A DNA stretch of 64,000 nt from Ailanthus altissimus (taxonomy: Eukaryota > Streptophyta > Magnoliopsida > Sapindales > Simaroubaceae): contig OX327684.1 in NCBI GenBank assembly GCA_946807835.1, positions 18,128,501-18,192,500 on the forward strand. The letters are read 5' to 3'. Positions 35,953-46,209 of the stretch are shown here, piece by piece (positions within the stretch are counted from its first letter, which is position 1; the number at the start of each line of letters is the position of its first letter). The position numbers were made by a program, and so were the translations under genes. The notes beneath the pieces are model-generated. The model made no database searches, had not been told where the DNA came from, and saw only the letters and a list, made by a program, of their open reading frames with translations.

Positions 35953-38781
35953 TGATAGTACATAATTTAATACAATATTTTTTATACTCTTAAGATTAAT
36001 GTTTGCTCATTTAATCTCAAATAACTAGTTATTTATGCACATTCTTTATTAATTATAGGTTTAAAGGCTAATGGAACACACGCAGGAAATCGAACGCGAA
36101 TGGGATCATTAGAGATAAAAATACAAAAAGATGCTACAGAAACATAAATAGTACCTAATGTTACTGTTCACCCGTTATAATGTGCTACAATTCAGCGCCG
36201 GGGCATTTGGCAGAGCATTAAAATTAATAACTATAAAATAACTAAATACTGAGGCATTGAATTCTAACGCTGAGGTGATGCGATATTTCTATATCATAAA
36301 TTAAGTGCAAGTATACACTATCGTATGCAAGTAATAAAGAGACTAATTAGTCGGATGTCGAACCCACAGGGATAATTTCTTCTTATTAACCAATTACTAA
36401 AATTATGTCTTCCTAATAATTATTCAGAAAAATAAAAATCTAAGAATGAATGTTAGAAATATAAAAGCAAAACACAATGCAATGAAAATTAGGTGATAGC
36501 AATGTAGAGAAAACCTAGGATTAATATTATCCCTCAATATGTTTCTAATGATTAATCCTCTAATATTTAACTCACTTAGTCTTTATTATTGATCAAGACA
36601 CTAATGTATTCACAAGCCTCTTCCAAGGTCATGCAAGTATACCTTAATTTACCAAATACCTATATTCCTATGGTACTTGTAATAAATTAAGATTCATTAA
36701 GATTAGGTCTTATTGATCATACATGCCAATTAGGTATATTCCTATCCTAAATTGAAACTTGCATATGCAACATTGAATGTTACTCTACAATCATGCATCA
36801 AATTACCTAGGTCTAAATATTATGATTCCTCTTCCGAGTTTATCAATAATATTACCAACTCATTCACCATATATTGGTCAGATATATTGAAGCATTAAAC
36901 ACAAGTAATTTAAATAATAAAAGACTAAATTTATTAAATACTAAAAGGATATGGCAATTTAAGCGCACATATTGAGTTCAAATATTAACCCTAGAAAATA
37001 AGTTAGCTCATGGCTACAAGAGAACAGCAGTAAAAATAATTATAAATCATGATACAATTATTAGCAAACCGATATAGACGTCGAATTGCTCTTAATTGCG
37101 CTGCCTAGGAACTCTTGATGCCGAAGAACGTCTTGTATCTCTCTCTAAAGTTGATTCAATTAAGCTCTTATTGCTCTCCAAGACTCGTGCTCTATATTCT
37201 TGGTGCTCTTGGGTCGTCTCGGATTCGTTTTTGAAGGCTGGGAACGAGTGGCTTTATATAGGGATTGATATGAGCTTGAAAATCTCAATTCTCGTCGGAC
37301 TAGGACTCGCACTACCGCTGGCGCGCTATGCATCTGTCGCTGGGGCGACGCGTGAAAAAGCTATTACCGCTGGAGCGGTGGGATCTCGGCGCTGGGGGGC
37401 TGCATGAAAACGGCTTCACCGCTGGCGCGGTGACTTTATGGCGCTGGGGCGCTATACGCGACTTAAGCAGGTCGTTTTTCTTATTTCGATCACTATTTCA
37501 GCGCTGGGGCGAAAATCCTTGTGGCGCTGGGGCGATGGACACATAATTTGAAAACTTTGCATTTTAGTCCCTGTTTTCGCTCCTTTTGCGTTCTTTCTTT
37601 AAATTTCGTTCAAGTCCCTATAAATAACAATAATGCACATAAATAGCCATCTATTCTCATAAAACCATAAAATATCAATAATAAAAACATGAGAAAATAT
37701 ATGACAAATTTGCCCTTATCATGAGGCATTGAGGCTTAGGCAGCAAAAATTGACAAAATGCAAAAAATATTGACTTCCTTAGATCCAAAAACAACCCAAA
37801 TGCGGTGCTCCTATCTATATATTTGTCTTAAACTTACTATTTGGGGCAGAGCAGTTGGGAATAAAAATGAAAAACACCTAACATTTAAGCTTGGAGCAAA
37901 TCAAAGAGGAGGATTCAACATCAAGAACCAAAAACAAGGTATTTGACAGGAAACTCTTCTTTGCTTTGTTCTTTTACTTATTGTGAGATGTTTATTTCGT
38001 GTGTATTGATGGAATTAAACTCAAGAACTTGTTATTTAAGTATGAACTAATTTCATTGATCTATGATTACATTCTTGAACTCATTATGTGATTGACTATA
38101 GCTATCTCTTTTATGTTATTAATTCAGTTTTTGATATATTCATTATGCTTGTGTTTAATGCAATTTTATTACCTGGTCAGCAATTAAATTGATCTAGAAA
38201 TACTTAAATAAACTTGGAAAAAGCATTTATGTTTTGAGTCTTAAGCATATTGATGCATGATTATAGTGTAATAAGCATGCGTTTTATATGAGATAGACAT
38301 ATACTCATATGGCATGTTTGATCTATAGAACTTGTACTTAATAAATTTTGGTCAATTTAATTATCATAAGAATATAGATATTTGATTGAATGAAATATAA
38401 TCACCTGACCATCGAAAGAGGCTTATGATGAATTAAGAGTTTTGATCAATATGTCAAGTTCAGTATAATAAACTTAAAAGAGATTCTACTAAATTGATTT
38501 GCATGATGAGGGATAGTTTGTAATCCTAGGCCGTCTCATATTGAATTTAAATTAGGTGAATTTAGTTTATTAATTATCATAATTAAGTTTTTTTTTTTTA
38601 CTTGAGTAGCTTAATCATACACATTGAATCATTTTCTAGATAAGAGTAGAAAGACACCATTTCACTACTTAAATTAGAAAATACAATTCATTCTCTGTGG
38701 GATCGATACTTAATTCATCATTTATTACTTGTTGCGACAACGTATACTTGCATTAATTTGTGTTATAGAAAATACACAATA
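35953..38781 (+). repeat. solo LTR F inside the 5' LTR of element E
   Basis: Flanked by GAAAG at 35948-35952 and 38782-38786. It starts TGATAGTACATAA and ends CACAATA, the final CA apparently mutated to TA. Own length without C1 is about 1.38 kb. The 3' part contains the tctctgtgggatcgatac and cgtatacttgcat blocks common at the 3' ends of Athila/Tat LTRs, which supports plus sense. No gag or pol belongs to it. Confidence 0.8.
36276..37721 (-). repeat. solo LTR C1 inside F, innermost layer
   Basis: It starts TGATGCGATATTTC and ends TGCCCTTATCA, with perfect TGAGG duplications at 36271-36275 and 37722-37726. The 1446 bp are very close to C2 (46976-48390). Eight cgctgg(g/a/c)gcg words lie within 37313-37535. 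ORFs 37096-37407 and 37328-37546 are just this repeat. It is the youngest layer by nesting order. Confidence 0.93.
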
Positions 38782-39721
38782 GAAAGCATACTGAAAATAT
38801 ATGAAACATGAGAATTATAACCTTTGAATTATAGAAAAATAATAGATAAAAATTTAGACACAAGCAAACTTACAAACATTTGTTACTCTTGACAAAGAAT
38901 CAAAGTAAATTTATTACACATAAAAGTTTATCTCTAGCTTTGCCAAGAACTCTAGTATAACTTACAATGCATGGCAAAGAGAAATTATATGAGAGAATTG
39001 TAAAGCGTTGAAAAATGTCCATTAGCCTCCCAAGGGTGTCCTTATATAGGCAATGAATGAAATCATGTTTACTATGACTTCAATCTTAAATAACTTAAGC
39101 CACCCACTCATTTGCCTAACTGCTGCACCTTTTTTATATATTAAATTATCGATGTAGCCTTTTTGGTCAACATAAAAGTTGTAGTATTTTGTCTCTTCTG
39201 TCCATAGCCATAAGGTTCATTCAATTTGAATGAGTATCTAATGATATATATACAAAATACCAAAGATAGATAAGATTTCGGCCAACAACCCTTTTACCAA
39301 TTTGTAATACAATTTAGTTTATGACAACAGTGATATGAACTTTACCATAAACATAAGAGTTGTTGATAATTGATTCAGTATTTTACAACTTCAAGAATCA
39401 TACTGATTAGGTAAGCGAAAGTTGTAATCCAATTCTGTTGTATCAAAATTTTGGCCCATAAAATGTTGGATTTGGCTTTTTAATTGTTCTTCAAGTTTGT
39501 GTAAGATTGAGTCATGTTACTCCAGGTTTAAGAATTTCTTCATTTCAATATTTACTTTGAGAGTTACGTCCATTTTACCTATACTTATGCAAATAACATT
39601 CATTAATCATAATTTAAGGACAACGCTTTATTTGAAGTCTAAAAATATAAAAATGCTAAAATTTGGGACATTAAATGGTTACTGAATCTCTTAATAAATA
39701 TGCATTTTAATGTATTTATCA

Positions 39722-40002
39722 GCTTGCTACTTGCACATACAGACACATAGTGATTATCTTTGAGAAAGAATGAGGGACTAAATAGAGATAATTAGAGTTG
39801 TTACTAGTCATCTATCTACCTTAAGGATTTGTGCCATTTAAATAGTTTTATGAGACAATCATTTTGATCATCTTACTAACCTAAGCATAGCATGTTTTTT
39901 TTTTTCTTTGTTTATTATTTAAGTCAAGTATAACCCTTTATTTCTCTTTTAATTTTTATTTTATTGCTCGAGTATAAGCAAGTGTTTAAATTTGGGGAAA
40001 TT
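39722..40002 (+). other. 3' end of element D internal region with hairpin and polypurine tract
   Basis: The text resumes element D after E. A short inverted repeat ttgctcgagtataagcaa (about 39963-39980) precedes atttggggaaa (about 39990-40000), followed at once by the 3' LTR. This hairpin plus G-rich tract is a familiar layout at the 3' end of Tat/Athila elements. Confidence 0.7.
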
Positions 40003-41325
40003 TTATAAAGGCCTATTTTTCATATATTTCTCATGTTTTTACTTTGATATTTTATTATTTTATAAGAATAAATATATATTTATATGCGTTATTATTTATT
40101 TATATGGACTTAAATGAAAAAAAATAAGAAAATAGAAAAGAATGACTTGTTTAAGTCCCAGATCATCGCCCCCGCACAAGCTCACTACTACGCTAGCGAC
40201 AGCCTAGCACTCCAGTGCTGTACCTTCACCGCTCCAGCGATACAGCTTTTTACACACAGTGCCCCAGCGACAGCATAATAGCGCCCCAACAGTAGTGCGA
40301 TTCTAGACCCAACAAGAATAAGAGATTTTAAACTTATATCAATCCCTATAAAAAAGCCACTCGTCCTTAGCCTTTAGCGATCATAAAAGAACATCAAGAA
40401 CACACAACATAAGTCTTAGAGAGAAATTGGAGTATAATTGGAGCATCTATAGAGAGAAATTCAAGGCATTCTTCAACATCAAGAGTTTTTTAGACAGCAC
40501 AATCAAGTGCAACTCAACGTCTATATTGGTTTGCTATTGATTGAATCATGATTTCTTATTATATTTGCCATTGTGCTCTTGTAGCCATGAACTAAATTTT
40601 CTTTCGAAAGTTAATACTTGAACTCAACATGTGCACTTAATTGCTATATCTTTCTAATATTTAATAAACTTAGTTCCTTGTTATTCAAATTACTTATTCT
40701 TAATGTTTCAATATATCTGACCAATATGTGGTGAATGAATTAGTAATACTTTTTATAAAATCGGAAGAGGAATTATTATATTTAGACCTATGTAATTTGA
40801 TGTATAATTGTAGAGTAACAATCAATGTTGCAAATTCAAGTTTCAAATTAGAATAGGAATATACCTAATTGGCATGTATGATCAATAAGATTTGTTCTTA
40901 ATGAATCTTAATTTATTACAAGTACCATAGAAATATAGGTATTTGAAAAATTAAGGTATACTAGAGTGACCTTAGGAGAGGCTTATGAATACAATAATGT
41001 CTTGATTAATAACAAAAATTAAGGAAATTAAATATTAGAGGACTAATCAATGGAAAACATATTGAGGGATAGTATTAACCCTAGGTTTTCTCTATATTGC
41101 TATCTTCTAAATCTCTTTACATTATGTCATAACTTTTATATTTTCTAAATCCATTCTTAGAATATTTTTTTTTCTGAATAATTACTAGAAAGACATAATT
41201 TTAGTACTTGGTTAAAAAGAAGATATTATCCTTGCGAGTTCAACATCTGACTCTTTTGTCCCTTTATTTCTTGCATAGATAGTGTATACTTGCACTCAAT
41301 TATAAGATATAGAAATTTTGTATCA
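40003..41325 (+). repeat. 3' LTR of element D
   Basis: It follows a polypurine tract and ends TTTTGTATCA. It is the reverse complement type of families C, G and H (gtgtatacttgcactcaatt near the end, ttcaacatctgac before it), about 1.32 kb. A GC-rich tract with agcgccccaac and ctccagcgata words lies at about 40165-40305. The flanking TCTAA matches the upstream end of the element. Confidence 0.83.
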
Positions 41326-42359
41326 TCTAACCCTAGAAATAAAAACTTAGGTCATTGTGAAATAAAAAGTTCTAGAGTTTTTCTAGAATAACATCATGAA
41401 AATTATAGAAAACTAGAAAGATAAAGAGTTGAAGAGGTAAAACAAATTTTTGTGCAGTCTTCAATCTTCTAGTCTTCTTAATCCTTTAAAAATTACACTT
41501 TCTCTCTCTTCTACTCTTTCTTCTTGATTCTTTTCTTCAAAATAAACTTTTTGTTCTTCTATTTATAAGTTTATGTTTTTAAATTAGGGCAAAACATCAA
41601 ATACAAGTTAAGTTAGGATTCATTGTTCACACAAACTGTTTATGTACACTGTTCAGGCAACACTGCGGTGTTTACTGCAGTAAAGTTGCTATAGCTTGTC
41701 ACTATAGCAAACCACTGTAGTAGGTACTGTAGTAATTATGATATTTTGGGCTTAGTTTTATTAGATTTTCATCCTTATTTGCTCTATTAACTCTAAACCT
41801 ACAAATAACAATAAAATACATAAAAAGCTAAATAATTTTAATTTCAATGAACAATTATTAAGTTTGGAAGATGAAAATATTAGACCTAATTAACCCTTAT
41901 CAATGCATGCCGCAATACTTAGCTCTTTGCCTTAGGCATCGCAACACTAGTCCAGTTTCTCTAGAACTTCTTTTTTTGTCTGTTTTCTTTAGTATCTTTA
42001 CACCATAGGTGAAAAACCTATATGTAATCAAAAACCTTAAATAAATAGCCAAATATTCGTGATTTTGACCAAAATTTAAGTCTAAGATTATAGAAATAAT
42101 AGTTTATATATGCCCTTATCAGATGATTGTCGTCGATCACTACTAGTAGGCTATGGATATGAAGAGTTAACAAATTATAACAATTGTCTTTTCCCTCTTG
42201 TCAAATTGATTTTAGGAATCTTAACTATCTGAAATGATCTTTTTTTAGGTTGTCATGGTTATCAAGTTATGGAGCATCTAAATGTCTTTAAATACTGGCC
42301 TAACAAAGTGAGCTTGTAGTTAACAAGTAAATGGATAATTAAAGGTTAAGCATTAACAT

Positions 42360-43860
42360 ATAAAAATCACCTCTAATGCCAGTGCATTCTTTCATCCTCT
42401 TTTATTATGTCCAAATAAACCACATTGACCATATCTTCTACTGGTCTTTGGCATTCCAATCTTTGCTTTAACATTAAGGGGATTAATTGTAAGCCTTTCC
42501 ATGATAAGTCAAGTACTTTGATCTAGCAAGGGGTGGATCATTTCTTAATAAGTGGCTAGATATGCTTACATAGTCAGCTTAGGATCAACATAATCAGCTA
42601 GATCCTCATTGCAATGCAAGGCATAACATGCTTCTATAGAATTCTAGTTACTTGATATAGCCCACAATCATAGACCATATGCTACAAATCAACCATATAT
42701 GCTGCCCAATTCTCAACAATGACCTAAACTTTTAGTCACAAGCTCTTAGTAGTTTCACATATCTTCATTACTTTTTAGCTACCTTAAATTTTCTGTTTAC
42801 AATAAGTGGCAATTAAAATTCAGCCAACATCCACTGCTTGCCTTTTTATAACCTTTTGTGCAATCTTCTCATCATTTTCCTCCTAATGAATTCCAAAATA
42901 GTCAATAAAAGCTTGTCTTTATAAACATTCAACTAACCATTTCATAACTCAGTCATGTTGTTGGTTACATGATTACACTTGGCTCTATTAATAGAAGTGT
43001 GCAAGGCTCACTCATTTTTGTCAACATTTTGACGATATTCATATACACATTCATCATTCTTTCTTGTTGTCCTAATTTTCTCCAAATGCAAGGTCTGCTC
43101 CTTCTCACTTGTGGCTCTACCTACTGCTCAAAATATCTTATTATATATAGCATAAAGATGTTTCTTCCCCAAGTTTGTGTAAATGTGTCTACAATAATAC
43201 CTGACTAGAGATCCTGCTTGTATCTCTCTAGGACAAGTGGTATTCCTTTTTCCTTATCAGTCATAAATGTGACCATACTCTAATCCTCAATGTTAAGCCA
43301 CTCACTCAGTAATGCTATGAACTAACCCCCCCAAGTTTTAGCATACTTTGAGCCAAAAATCCTTACACCTAATGGGTTTACATCCAAACTCACTATTGAA
43401 AGTAGCACTCTCTTATATGGTCTTTTCAATTGAAAATCATCTAGACTAATAAACCACCTAGAAATTCTTGGAAAACCAGTCTTCAATGCTCAATAACTTA
43501 ATAAGAAGTTCTCAAACTTCGAAGATCCATCTTTCTCATCTACCTCAATTTTGAGTTTAACCACCATCTTTGGATTCCTTTGTTGAAGAATCTCTGCATA
43601 ATCACTCAACTTGTAATAACTTTCACCATGACTCCCATAGTCATTCTTTAATGCTACCTTTCTTGCCCTAGATGTTTTCTTCCTACTTGTGTGAAGACCA
43701 CACTTGTGAATTAACTCATGATTCATTACTCTAACAAGCATTTTAAGGTTACTCCTCAAGAAAGATTTAAACTCAGATGCAATCTACTTGTAATGAACTT
43801 CTCTGCACACTAATTTCTTATCACAAGTGTGTTTTTCTAAAACTATTGTATTCTAAATAT
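42360..43860 (-). pseudogene. MULE (Mutator-like) transposase relic
   Basis: MULE transposases cut and paste DNA transposons. The minus strand shows, in order, SRARKVALKNDYGSHGESYYKL (about 43600-43690, inside the 89-codon stretch 43490-43759), the first catalytic Asp region FISLDDFQLKRPYKRVLLS (about 43410-43465), the second LNIED.SMVTFMTDKEKG (about 43230-43300), then the C-terminal DYVDPKLTM, YLATY and NVKAKIGMPKTSRR followed by a CCHC knuckle YGQCGLFGHNKRG (about 42390-42560). The knuckle has lost its first and last Cys. Stops and frameshifts are frequent. Terminal inverted repeats were not found. Confidence 0.85.
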
Positions 43861-43869
43861 TATCCCTAT

Positions 43870-45558
43870 TGTTGATAGTGCTTAAATGCCATTCCATTTT
43901 ATATGAATATTTAATATATATTTATACAATGTACATTTTAATAAATCATTAACTTATTTATATAGTACTAAGCTTATTACTTTTCAGATATTATAGATCT
44001 AAAGGAGTTTACATCTTATCTAAAGGTATTTAGGTTAGCACTAAGAGTTAGTAATTCTAAGAGTTAAAGCCTTGTATAAAATAAGACAAAGCTTATGAAT
44101 ATTATAATAATAACATAGTTATAAGAAGCTACAAATAGTGCTAAGACATGTCAATATGCAACATATTCTAAAACAATATCGTTCCTAATCAATGTTTACC
44201 AATATAGGTCAATTAGTAAAATTTCCAAATCAATTCATGCTATATCTGAATTGTCCATATTGTTAGTCTTAGAAAACCGTAAGCTTAGTGAAATCTCAAA
44301 TAAGCATGCATATATTTAGTAAGGACTAGGTACTGAACAAACTCATGGGGAACCTCAATAAATATCTCAAAAAGTTATCAACGGAAGTCTTCTCGAGCTG
44401 AGTAGTATTATAGTCTATTGACCTAAGTGCCACTATAGGCTCATGAGTGATACACCATACTTAGATTCTATACATGTTAGAGACATTTCATAGTCTATTC
44501 TCTAAATGTCGTTGGATATGGTTTTATGCTCGTAGAGTTTAGTGTGCATAGATATAGGATCAATTAGCTCGTGTAGATGAGTTATATATCATGAGGCTCT
44601 GATATTGTGCTTCAAGAAGTCTTATGGCTACAAGTATTAACCTTGGAGAATATGTTTCGTAAGGTAAAATAATATCGCAAAAGTGTTTACAAATATTATT
44701 TATAGAAATATAAATCTAAAGATAAAATCATAGTCAAGCAAATACAGATTCAATGGTGAAGATCTATGTCTCTGCGTTTTTGAATATGTATTAATTTCAA
44801 CTTGTACTGTTTAAAGTATTATTTTGTAATATCCGTTATAGGTGTGTGGGGAAGTGTTCATAGACTTATGGAAAGGTTCCATAAGATAAATGGGTGAAAA
44901 CCTAGATAGTCTCACAATATAAAGTGTACTCATTGAGCACTAGCGTAATAGACTCGGTCAAACGGTTAATGCTGAGAAAATTTTGAAAAAGTAGGATTTA
45001 TTTCAAGATCTCTCAGAATCCACAGTTATCAAAGCTTAAGTGTTAAGAATATTTAATTAAAGTTAACAAAAGTTGTTAACCTTGCAAATGTGTGACAAGT
45101 GATATGACCTATGCTAAATAATGGACACTTGTCCATGAGAAAAAGTCAACACTTAAAATGTAAATTTTTTGCATTTATGTGTGTTGAAGGATCCAACCAA
45201 GTGAAGAAAAGTTCTTCATTTTTCCTTAAGTCAGAAAATTAAGTGAGAGAGTGAAAATTGCTTAAGGTTTAAGTACCTTAGAATCAAATCATGTAGAAAT
45301 TAAGTTGTCATTCTAGCAATTTGATCCTACTAAAGTCAACTACTAGATTTTTTTGCAATGAAGCTTTAAAGTGGGACCTTATAAAATCAAAATTGCCAAA
45401 CTGCATCAATGGCCTTCAAAGGTATAATTTCTATAATAGTAATATAAATTATTTTCAAAATGTAATTGTTGAAATGAAATTGACGTTTTCGTTGCATGCT
45501 GTATATGACACGCATTTAACATTTCAATGATCACATGCACATAATCACATCTATAGAA
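43870..45558 (+). repeat. 5' LTR of copia element 5 (family K)
   Basis: It starts TGTTGATAGTGCTTAAATGCC and shares ordered blocks with 4461-6840 and with the minus-strand LTR 54832-56969: gttagagacatttcatag, gagctgagtagtatt, tgtactcattgagcac. A PBS follows it at once, so it is a 5' LTR in plus orientation. The exact last base is uncertain by a few bp. Confidence 0.8.
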
Positions 45559-45561
45559 TTT

Positions 45562-45573
45562 TGGTATTAGAGC
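45562..45573 (+). promoter_or_regulatory. primer-binding site of copia element 5
   Basis: TGGTATTAGAGC is complementary to the 3' end of initiator tRNA-Met except for one change from TGGTATCAGAGC, the usual plant copia primer site. It sits just after the LTR. Confidence 0.85.
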
Positions 45574-45619
45574 ATACTATGTGTTGTGTACAATACAAGA
45601 GTTGTGTTTGGATGGATAT

Positions 45620-46187
45620 ATAAGACTTATGTGGGACCCATCAACACCTTGGTCCACCGACTGGATGACACCTTAGAGCCACCGAGGCACCCACATAATC
45701 TTCTCAGGTTACCTACGCCCCCAAGGTTTTGAACCCCCGACACCATCTCCATGGAGACCTTATAGGCCTTTAAAGGTTTGTCCTTGAAACCATTAGGCTG
45801 ACCAGCTTGATGGTTATAAGGACGAACCTCTAAAGACCTATAAGGCCTCTAAGGAGATGGAGGGGTTCGAATTCTTAGGGGCACAGGTAACCTGAGAAGA
45901 TTATGTGGGTGCACCAGTGGCTTTGAGGTGTCATCCAGCCAATAGACCAAGGAGTTGGTAGGCCCTACATAAGTCTTACAAAAAGGCCGGCCTTTTTGCT
46001 GAGGTGTGGGCCCTACCATCTCTATGGTCCAACCAGCATCAAGATCCCTATCCCCCACTGATCCTACCAGTCAAGCGCTGGCAACCCACAGCCTCCCTCA
46101 GGAAACCTGCACCTCCCCTCCCTCGAACCCAGGATCTCATCCACTTAAGCTTTACGAGTTCGAGGTTGGTACCCATCAGGCTGGCCA
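45620..46187. repeat. cluster of three related SINE-like units in minus, plus, minus order
   Basis: Units lie at about 45620-45800 (minus), 45812-45982 (plus) and 45998-46187 (minus). Each has a Pol III B-box-like word (gggttcaaaacc, gggttcgaattc, gggttcgaggga), then a caggt(aa/tt)cctgag block, gtgggt..cc, and an end near ggtaggncccnaca. Units 1 and 2 form a nearly perfect inverted repeat with arms of about 170 bp. Units 2 and 3 meet tail to tail at an 18-bp palindrome with a central ggccggcc (45980-45997). Composition is GC-rich compared with the surroundings. The ORFs at 45849-46294 here are not genes. SINE origin is inferred from the B-box words. Confidence 0.65.
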
Positions 46188-46209
46188 ATCTCCCACTTGC
46201 TCTAGTGCA

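Larger units (their letters stand above)
26829..39721 (-). mobile_element. Ty3/gypsy element E (Athila/Tat type), minus strand, with captured LOG sequence
   Basis: It has two LTRs (26829-28403 as 3' LTR and 35341-39721 as 5' LTR, the latter carrying insertions), a PBS, a polypurine tract and pol on the minus strand in gypsy order (protease, RT, RNase H, integrase). Target duplication is GCTTA (26824-26828) and GCTTG (39722-39726), 4/5. Without inserts it is about 10.1 kb. All coding parts have stops. Between integrase and 3' LTR it carries a LOG copy and an unidentified frame. A related element begins at 62088. Confidence 0.9.
35341..39721 (-). repeat. 5' LTR of element E, interrupted by solo LTR F
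   Basis: Own sequence is 35341-35952 and 38787-39721, about 1.55 kb. It matches the 3' LTR at 26829-28403 throughout. The terminal TG is mutated to TA at 35341. Removal of 35953-38786 restores the ataaagaaagcat..actgaaaatat text seen in the other three family copies. Confidence 0.9.
24645..41325 (+). mobile_element. Ty3/gypsy element D (Athila/Tat type), internally deleted, interrupted by element E
   Basis: It is flanked by perfect TCTAA duplications (24640-24644 and 41326-41330), and G2 reads continuously across the gap. Remaining parts are about 108 bp of 5' LTR, a protease region (24782-25258), a post-integrase/untranslated region (25259-26828 and 39727-40002), a hairpin plus polypurine tract, and a full 3' LTR (40003-41325). 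PBS, gag, RT, RNase H and integrase are absent. Without element E it is about 3.8 kb. It cannot move by itself. Confidence 0.85.
23976..41902 (-). repeat. solo LTR G2 inside H2, split by element D
   Basis: Own sequence is 23976-24644 and 41331-41902. The parts align to G1 (7169-8580): the cacactatcgtatcaagtaat block, then the region up to agtctaa, then taaccctag onward to TTAACCCTTATCA. The flanking ATGCA at 23971-23975 and 41903-41907 is taken as its target duplication. The expected TG at the 5' terminus is not visible, so the start is less certain than the end. Confidence 0.7.
22852..42121 (-). repeat. solo LTR H2, outermost layer of a six-level nest
   Basis: It begins TGATGTACAAATT at 22852 and ends TGCCCTTATCA at 42121. 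Flanks are GATGG (22847-22851) and GATGA (42122-42126), a 4/5 target duplication. Its own sequence is only 22852-23975 plus 41908-42121, about 1.33 kb. All else between is later insertions. It resembles H1 at 7136-9973 in its start, in the atcatatcaagtaat block and in the GC-rich 3' part. No internal region belongs to it, so it is a solo LTR. Confidence 0.78.

Noticed and set aside
37096..37546. ORFs with repeated Ala/Gly/Trp
   Set aside because: They read through the cgctggggcg words of solo LTR C1; copy C2 does not keep the frame.
45620..45982. A microRNA precursor or classic foldback MITE
   Set aside because: The arms are much longer than a usual plant miRNA stem, and a third related unit in the opposite orientation favours clustered insertions. 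Kept only as a small-RNA question in the findings.
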